From contig JACPMD010000064.1 in assembly GCA_016186235.1 (NCBI GenBank), forward strand, positions 1-17,814: a DNA stretch of 17,814 nt. The letters run 5' to 3'. A model generated the notes under the pieces. That model was given only the letters and a program-made list of their open reading frames with translations. It ran no database searches and had not been told where the DNA came from. A program made the translations under genes and the position numbers. Source of the DNA: Candidatus Roizmanbacteria bacterium (lineage in GTDB: Bacteria > Patescibacteriota > Microgenomatia > UBA1406 > GWC2-37-13). This document shows positions 13,870-17,814 of the stretch, piece after piece (within the stretch, counting starts at the first letter, position 1; each line of letters opens with the position of its first letter).

Positions 13870-14983
13870 AGGGTTTAAAATTGCTAAGAGTTTTAATCAT
13901 TTCTTCATAATATCTCTTCCAAGTAAATAACTTGCTTCTCTGTGCGCCTTTTTTTCTTAAGTCTTCTCTTAGATTGGGTTTTTCTAGCAAAGTAACAAGA
14001 GCAGATCTGATTTCTTCTATGTCAAACGGATCGAAAAGAATGGCAGAATTTTCAGCGATTTCTTTGAGTGAAGACGTCTTTGATGTGGCGACAGCGGCAT
14101 TCAATTTCATTGCCTCAACGATAGGATAGCCAAACCCTTCCCATAGCGAGGGATAGACAAAAAAAAGACATGAGGAATACAACGAATAGAGTTCTTGATC
14201 GGAGATGAAGCCTAAATATTTCACATTGGTAGCTCCATATCCAGAAGGTAATGCATTCCATCCTTTTTGTCCAACGATTATAAGATCTATATCTTTCTTT
14301 TGCAAAGATCGAAAAGCTTCAATCAGTCTTTTTAGATTCTTTCTTGGTTCAATTTTTCCAACTGTTAGAATGAAGGGTCGATCGAGCTCATATTTTTTGA
14401 TTGTTTTTTGAATTTCACCTTGGCTTGGTTTACCAACCTCGACTCCAGGATAGATGACATGAATGCTTCGAGGTTCAAGTTTCAGACAACTTACGAGATC
14501 TTCTTTCGTAGCATAGGAGTCTGCGAAGATTACGCTCGATTCTTTTTTAACCCATTCTAAGCGTTTCCCTTGTGTTTTTAATACTTTTTCATCGACGGTC
14601 TCTGGATAGCGAAGGTAAGCGAGGTCGTGGATCACCGTCGCCTTTTGAATGGATAGAGGTGGCTCTGTCCAGTCAGAGGTAATAAACCAGTCGAGAGAAG
14701 TTAAAAGTTTAAAGTTAAAAGTGAAAAGTTTTGAAAACGCATGGAGATCGTTCCAAAAAAAAGATAATAGTGACGGTGGCAGCCTCCACTTGATCAATGT
14801 ATGGCCTTTATCAATGATTTTTTTTTCTAGATTTGAACTCAACCTCCTTCTTAATGATGAGAAAAAAAAGAGCCATTTATTTTTTCTGTCGTATTCTAGT
14901 ATGGCGTGAGTTAATCCATGAGTAAAGCGAGAAACACCCGTGCCCTCGTAAACAATTTGAGAAATATCGATTCCTATATTCAT
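13853..14983 (-). CDS. GT4-family glycosyltransferase (B)
   Basis: A 376-residue GT-B glycosyltransferase. The start MNIGIDISQIVYEGTGVSRFTHGL is family-typical; an ATG 14 codons upstream (15025) would overlap the preceding gene and adds an unrelated charged stretch, whereas the ATG at 14983 has GAG-type ribosome-site bases just upstream and sits 7 bases after the preceding stop. ATVIHDLAYLRYPE (115-128) lies in the acceptor half; FILTVGKIEPRKNLKRLIEAF (204-224, here split as FILTVGKIEPRK and NLKRLIEAF) opens the donor half; the E-x7-E motif is EGFGYPIVE (E282, E290). Residues about 84-95 are encoded by heptamer repeats on the opposite strand, an apparent in-frame insertion before the SDWTEPP motif. 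The neighbouring GT4 genes suggest successive sugar additions to one glycan. Confidence 0.92.
   Translation of the reverse strand: MNIGIDISQIVYEGTGVSRFTHGLTHAILEYDRKNKWLFFFSSLRRRLSSNLEKKIIDKGHTLIKWRLPPSLLSFFWNDLHAFSKLFTFNFKLLTSLDWFITSDWTEPPLSIQKATVIHDLAYLRYPETVDEKVLKTQGKRLEWVKKESSVIFADSYATKEDLVSCLKLEPRSIHVIYPGVEVGKPSQGEIQKTIKKYELDRPFILTVGKIEPRKNLKRLIEAFRSLQKKDIDLIIVGQKGWNALPSGYGATNVKYLGFISDQELYSLYSSCLFFVYPSLWEGFGYPIVEAMKLNAAVATSKTSSLKEIAENSAILFDPFDIEEIRSALVTLLEKPNLREDLRKKGAQRSKLFTWKRYYEEMIKTLSNFKPYVNRN
14701..14728 (+). repeat. Heptamer tandem repeat in GT4 gene B
   Basis: Four 7-base units on the plus strand, the non-coding strand of the gene: TTAAAAG, TTTAAAG, TTAAAAG, TGAAAAG. They have the same A-rich heptamer style as the repeat in GT4 gene A about 1.4 kb away but the opposite orientation relative to the gene, and give a Phe/Leu/Lys-rich stretch in the protein. 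Confidence 0.65.
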
Positions 14984-14990
14984 GATCTCT

Positions 14991-16196
14991 TTATCTTTTC
15001 CTGCTTCTGATTTTTTCATAAACAATTTCTAATTTGTGAGCAATATTCTTCCAGTTATAGACCTCTTTGACAAGTTTGTAGGAGTTGTTTCGCAATTTTT
15101 CATAGAGGAGTCGATCGCTGAGCATTAAATTGATTTTTTTGATGAATTCGTCAGGGGAATCGGCAATGAGAATGTGATGGTTGTCTCTGACAAGAAGACC
15201 GGTAACGCCTGTTTTTGTGGAAACAACGGGAAGTCCTGTAGCCATTGCCGCTAAGATTTTAAGCCGCGTCCCGCCAGGCCCAAAGATAGGGGAGATGAAA
15301 ATGGTAGCTTGCTGATAGAGTTTTTTAACAACGTTTGTATCGTCTGGGCCAATATCAACGATGCTAATCGATTCACTTTGCAATTCGCTTAACTTACCTC
15401 GCGCATTTTGTCCAGCAATAATAATTTTAATATTTGGAATTTCTTCTTTTAGCCGCGGATAGATCTCATTTACTAAGTAATATGCTGCCTCGGTGTTTTG
15501 CAGCCAATAAAAGTTGCCTTGAAACAATACCGTTGGATTATTGAGATCTTTTTTTTCCAGAGTGGTGCTAATTATTTCTTCCCCGGCACCATTTGGAATT
15601 ACAACCGGAGTAATCTCCGGGTCTATTCTGGAGATGAGTTTTTTATCTGCATGAGAAACAGTTCCAACAAGATACGCCTTTTTCCAGTAATAGCTTTCCC
15701 AGTATTTCAGCTTGACAATATCGAAGTAAAAAAAATATCTCAGATAAAAAGGGAGCGATCTGACGAAGTGTTGATAGACTTCATATTCAATTGTTTGTTC
15801 GAGAAGAAAAATCGGTATCGTTGTTTTTGGAATATGGGGCATGATGTAGAACGTTTCGGCATGAATGACGTCAAAATATTCGTTCTCGAGAAGTTTTTGT
15901 ACGAGTTCTTTAGCCTCTTTTGAAAAGTTTCTCACCACAAGAAATGGGAGGAAAGAAAAGATTGATTTAAGGATAATATTTGGTTGCCAGGGCCTGTCGG
16001 CTCGCTTACAGAGATAAATTTTTTTACAGAACGACTCCAAATGCATTGCGTATCGCTTCTCTTGGTCGTTTTTGTAAAGAGAGATCAAGGTAATTTGGTT
16101 GTTCTTGCTGAGGTATTTTAACAGGTTGAGCGTTCGAATCTGCCCTCCAGAGGCCGGCGGAAACGGAAGATAAGGGGTCAACATGAGAATCTTCAT
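14991..16196 (-). CDS. GT4-like glycosyltransferase (C)
   Basis: A 401-residue GT-B enzyme from a different branch than A and B. The N-terminus MKILMLTPYLPFPPASGGQIRTLNLLKYLS (written here as MKILMLTPYLPFPP and SGGQIRTLNLLKYLS) has the Gly-Gly loop of glycosyltransferases that grip the donor. The donor half starts near PTVLFQGNFYWLQNTEAA (221-238) and includes IIIAGQNARGKL and GPGGTRLKILAAMATGLPV (307-325). In most relatives the last motif has Glu where this protein has Ala316 (KILEAMA versus KILAAMA), so the second acidic residue of E-x7-E seems absent. It resembles the sugar transferases found beside exopolysaccharide loci. Its ATG overlaps the upstream gene's TGA by 4 bases (ATGA), implying coupled translation. 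Confidence 0.9.
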   Translation of the reverse strand: MKILMLTPYLPFPPASGGQIRTLNLLKYLSKNNQITLISLYKNDQEKRYAMHLESFCKKIYLCKRADRPWQPNIILKSIFSFLPFLVVRNFSKEAKELVQKLLENEYFDVIHAETFYIMPHIPKTTIPIFLLEQTIEYEVYQHFVRSLPFYLRYFFYFDIVKLKYWESYYWKKAYLVGTVSHADKKLISRIDPEITPVVIPNGAGEEIISTTLEKKDLNNPTVLFQGNFYWLQNTEAAYYLVNEIYPRLKEEIPNIKIIIAGQNARGKLSELQSESISIVDIGPDDTNVVKKLYQQATIFISPIFGPGGTRLKILAAMATGLPVVSTKTGVTGLLVRDNHHILIADSPDEFIKKINLMLSDRLLYEKLRNNSYKLVKEVYNWKNIAHKLEIVYEKIRSRKR

Positions 16197-17632
16197 AAAA
16201 GAAACATGGTGAACTTGTCGTTTTCAAACACGGAAACGAAGTTCTTAGATTTTAAATCAGAGATATAATCCTTGTTGAAGATAACCATATATTTGTAGCC
16301 GAGCTCTCTGAGCGTGGCCGGATCTTTGTGTAAAGCCGGTGTACCCTTGCGATCCGAAAGATAGAGAAGTGTCGTATCGCCCGTTGTGTCGGTCGCAATC
16401 CTATCATTAGGTAAGGTGAGCGTCTGGATGACTTTGCCTATTTGTGTCAGGTCAGACGAGTAGTTATAGTAGTCCTTGACTTTATAATAGGAGAAAGAGA
16501 TCGTAAAGGCGGTTACCATGAAGATCATGAGGTATGTAAAAGCGAGATGAAACGTGTTTTTCGACCTACTCAATAGAAACTCGACCCCCAATCCAATAAA
16601 GACTGCTATGGGTGGAAGAATGAGGATTTGGTAATATTCATGTTGGACGTTACCTCCTTGGAAAGTAAAGAGATAAAGGAGTGCGCCTGCGAGAAATGTG
16701 TGGAAGAAGTAGCGGCGAGGTTTTTTGACGATTCCAAGAAGAAAAAAAAAGATTCCGTACCCTCCCAGAATGAGAGTTGCGATCCTTTCGTAAAATATCC
16801 AGCGAAAAAAAGCCGGGCGAAAAAAAATAATTTGCAGGCCTTGATATGTATTCACCTTAGTGAGCAACCAGTCGTTTACAGGGATGCCTTCAGGGTAGGA
16901 TTTTATATAGAGCCGCCAAGCTATTAAGGGGATGATGCCGATGAGAAAGTAGAGATAGAATGGCAGCTTTGTAAAGACTTTCCCTCTGTACGTTTTATAA
17001 AAAAGATATACCAAGACGAGCGCATAAAAGATCGTCGTGGGTTTTATTAAGAGCGAAATCGCAAAACATACGAGAGAACCTACATAGAGAATTATTTTTT
17101 TTGTACGGCCGACTCCATCAAGAGAACTATAGAGAGAATATATTGATAGCATTACAAATGCGAGTGCGGTGGTCTCGGGAAGAACAGTACGCGAAAAAAA
17201 GACGGAGAAGGGAAGACTAGCGTATGCGAGGGATCCTACCGTTGCCGCAAGTTGGTTGACTTCCTTGCGAAGGAGCAGGTAAATGACTGTCGTAATAACG
17301 AGCGAAGAGAAAACCGAAGTGAGCCTGCCATATACTTCTATGGGAAGAAGAGGCATAGCATTATAGAGAGTAGCAAAAAGAGCATTATAAATAGGAAACT
17401 CGACCATGCGATAGCCTTGCGGGTTTTCCTTCCCCGATTCAATGCTCGACAGATCATCGTAGCGAGGATGGAGAAGGTCAAATCCGCCACGGACAAAATT
17501 ACGAGCGACAGCAGCAGTATCTGCTTGGCGCCAAGAATGGAGATCTGCAAGCGGAGTAGTTATGCGATAGAGGCGAAGTGCTAAAGCTATAATGAGAATG
17601 AAGGAGAGTATGAAAAAATCTTTTTTATCCAT
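16193..17632 (-). CDS. Polytopic GT39/ArnT-like glycosyltransferase (GT-C fold)
   Basis: A 479-residue integral membrane protein with an N-terminal anchor (about 6-22) and roughly ten further hydrophobic segments. The first extracytoplasmic loop carries DLHSWRQADTAAVARNF (30-46), with the acidic residue expected of lipid-phosphosugar-dependent GT-C enzymes, then VEFPIYNAL (E78) and SRTVLPETTAL (E153). Such enzymes use polyprenyl-phosphate sugars to glycosylate lipids, glycans or proteins outside the membrane. The C-terminal ~90 residues form a soluble extracytoplasmic domain (NDRIATDTTGDTTLLYLSDRKG, written as NDRIATDTTGD and TTLLYLSDRKG). The ATG at 17632 is preferred because it gives the same 8-base ATGGATAA overlap seen at other junctions; an ATG at 17653 would add seven residues and a longer overlap. 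The acceptor is unknown. Confidence 0.88.
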   Translation of the reverse strand: MDKKDFFILSFILIIALALRLYRITTPLADLHSWRQADTAAVARNFVRGGFDLLHPRYDDLSSIESGKENPQGYRMVEFPIYNALFATLYNAMPLLPIEVYGRLTSVFSSLVITTVIYLLLRKEVNQLAATVGSLAYASLPFSVFFSRTVLPETTALAFVMLSIYSLYSSLDGVGRTKKIILYVGSLVCFAISLLIKPTTIFYALVLVYLFYKTYRGKVFTKLPFYLYFLIGIIPLIAWRLYIKSYPEGIPVNDWLLTKVNTYQGLQIIFFRPAFFRWIFYERIATLILGGYGIFFFLLGIVKKPRRYFFHTFLAGALLYLFTFQGGNVQHEYYQILILPPIAVFIGLGVEFLLSRSKNTFHLAFTYLMIFMVTAFTISFSYYKVKDYYNYSSDLTQIGKVIQTLTLPNDRIATDTTGDTTLLYLSDRKGTPALHKDPATLRELGYKYMVIFNKDYISDLKSKNFVSVFENDKFTMFLL

Positions 17633-17814
17633 GCTTAGATTCGAGAAAACCAATAAAAAGTCCTGCTACGGTCCAAAATGTGTAGGCGACTTTTGACGCT
17701 TCAAACACGTCGATATAGCCGGCGTTGAGCAGGAGTCCTGCAAAGCCAAACAGGAATCCATATAACACGAAATTTCTCGAAGGCAACTCTGCGCTAACAT
17801 ACCTCAAGACAAAC
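17625..17814 (-). CDS. C-terminus of a membrane protein, possibly O-antigen ligase-like
   Basis: The last 62 codons of a gene that begins beyond the right edge. Two hydrophobic segments (around FVLYGFLFGFAGLLLNAG and YTFWTVAGLFIGFL) flank YIDVFEASKVA, and the chain ends LESKHG. This arrangement resembles the C-terminal helices of O-antigen ligase/polymerase (Wzy/WaaL-like) proteins of Patescibacteria, which would fit the glycan cluster, but so little is visible that the family call is tentative. Its stop overlaps the GT39-like start by 8 bases. Confidence 0.5.
   Translation of the reverse strand, partial: FVLRYVSAELPSRNFVLYGFLFGFAGLLLNAGYIDVFEASKVAYTFWTVAGLFIGFLESKHG

Noticed and set aside
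1-17814. Alternative genetic code with TGA read as glycine
   Set aside because: TGA ends tsaD, sufD, the ferredoxin, the micro-ORF and the GT39-like gene at family-appropriate C-termini, and no in-frame TGA occurs within the conserved domains.

Overview
The window is gene-dense, AT-rich bacterial DNA with very short or overlapping gene junctions and few Shine-Dalgarno sites. It most resembles a member of the Candidate Phyla Radiation (Patescibacteria), probably a Microgenomates-type lineage. This rests on the style of the genes (stripped-down Suf proteins, runs of GT4 enzymes, a GT39-like membrane glycosyltransferase, FemAB) and is inference, since no rRNA is present. TGA is used as a normal stop in several genes, so the TGA=Gly code of Gracilibacteria and Absconditabacteria does not apply.

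Left part (1-9239, plus strand). The 3' end of tsaD is followed by one long colinear cluster: an Rrf2-family Fe-S sensor or regulator, sufC, sufB (interrupted by a 361-residue intein with a LAGLIDADG endonuclease domain), a very short sufD, sufS, sufU, a single-cluster ferredoxin with an alanine at one cysteine position, a 15-codon CxxC micro-ORF joined to both neighbours by ATGA overlaps, and a two-gene 2-oxoacid:ferredoxin oxidoreductase (gamma-alpha fusion plus beta). Every junction from 573 to 9239 is at most 9 bases or overlapping, so this looks like one operon that senses Fe-S status, builds clusters, and encodes the Fe-S redox enzyme and carrier that use them.

Middle (9240-11719, plus strand). 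A 95-base gap holds a near-consensus sigma-70 promoter (TTGACA-N17-TATACT). It overlaps a degenerate CIRCE-like inverted repeat with the exact 9-base spacing of HrcA operators. It drives a full-length LonA protease whose ATG lies only about 3-5 bases after the predicted transcription start, so the message would be almost leaderless.

Right part (11716-17814, minus strand). A surface-polysaccharide/cell-envelope operon runs convergently toward lon and meets it with a 4-base overlap of stop codons. In transcription order it has the C-terminus of a membrane protein (possibly O-antigen ligase-like), a GT39/ArnT-like polytopic glycosyltransferase, three GT4 glycosyltransferases, and a FemAB-family aminoacyltransferase. 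Two adjacent GT4 genes carry in-frame heptamer tandem repeats (AAAAG-type) in opposite orientations, one next to a 17-base palindrome, which look like small repeat insertions that the proteins tolerate.

The most notable items are the intein placed exactly at the conserved SufB cysteine inside an Fe-S operon, the micro-ORF between ferredoxin and oxidoreductase, the CIRCE-like leaderless lon promoter, and the heptamer repeats within glycosyltransferase genes. No tRNA, rRNA, CRISPR array or insertion sequence was seen. No stretch longer than 300 bases lacks a gene.
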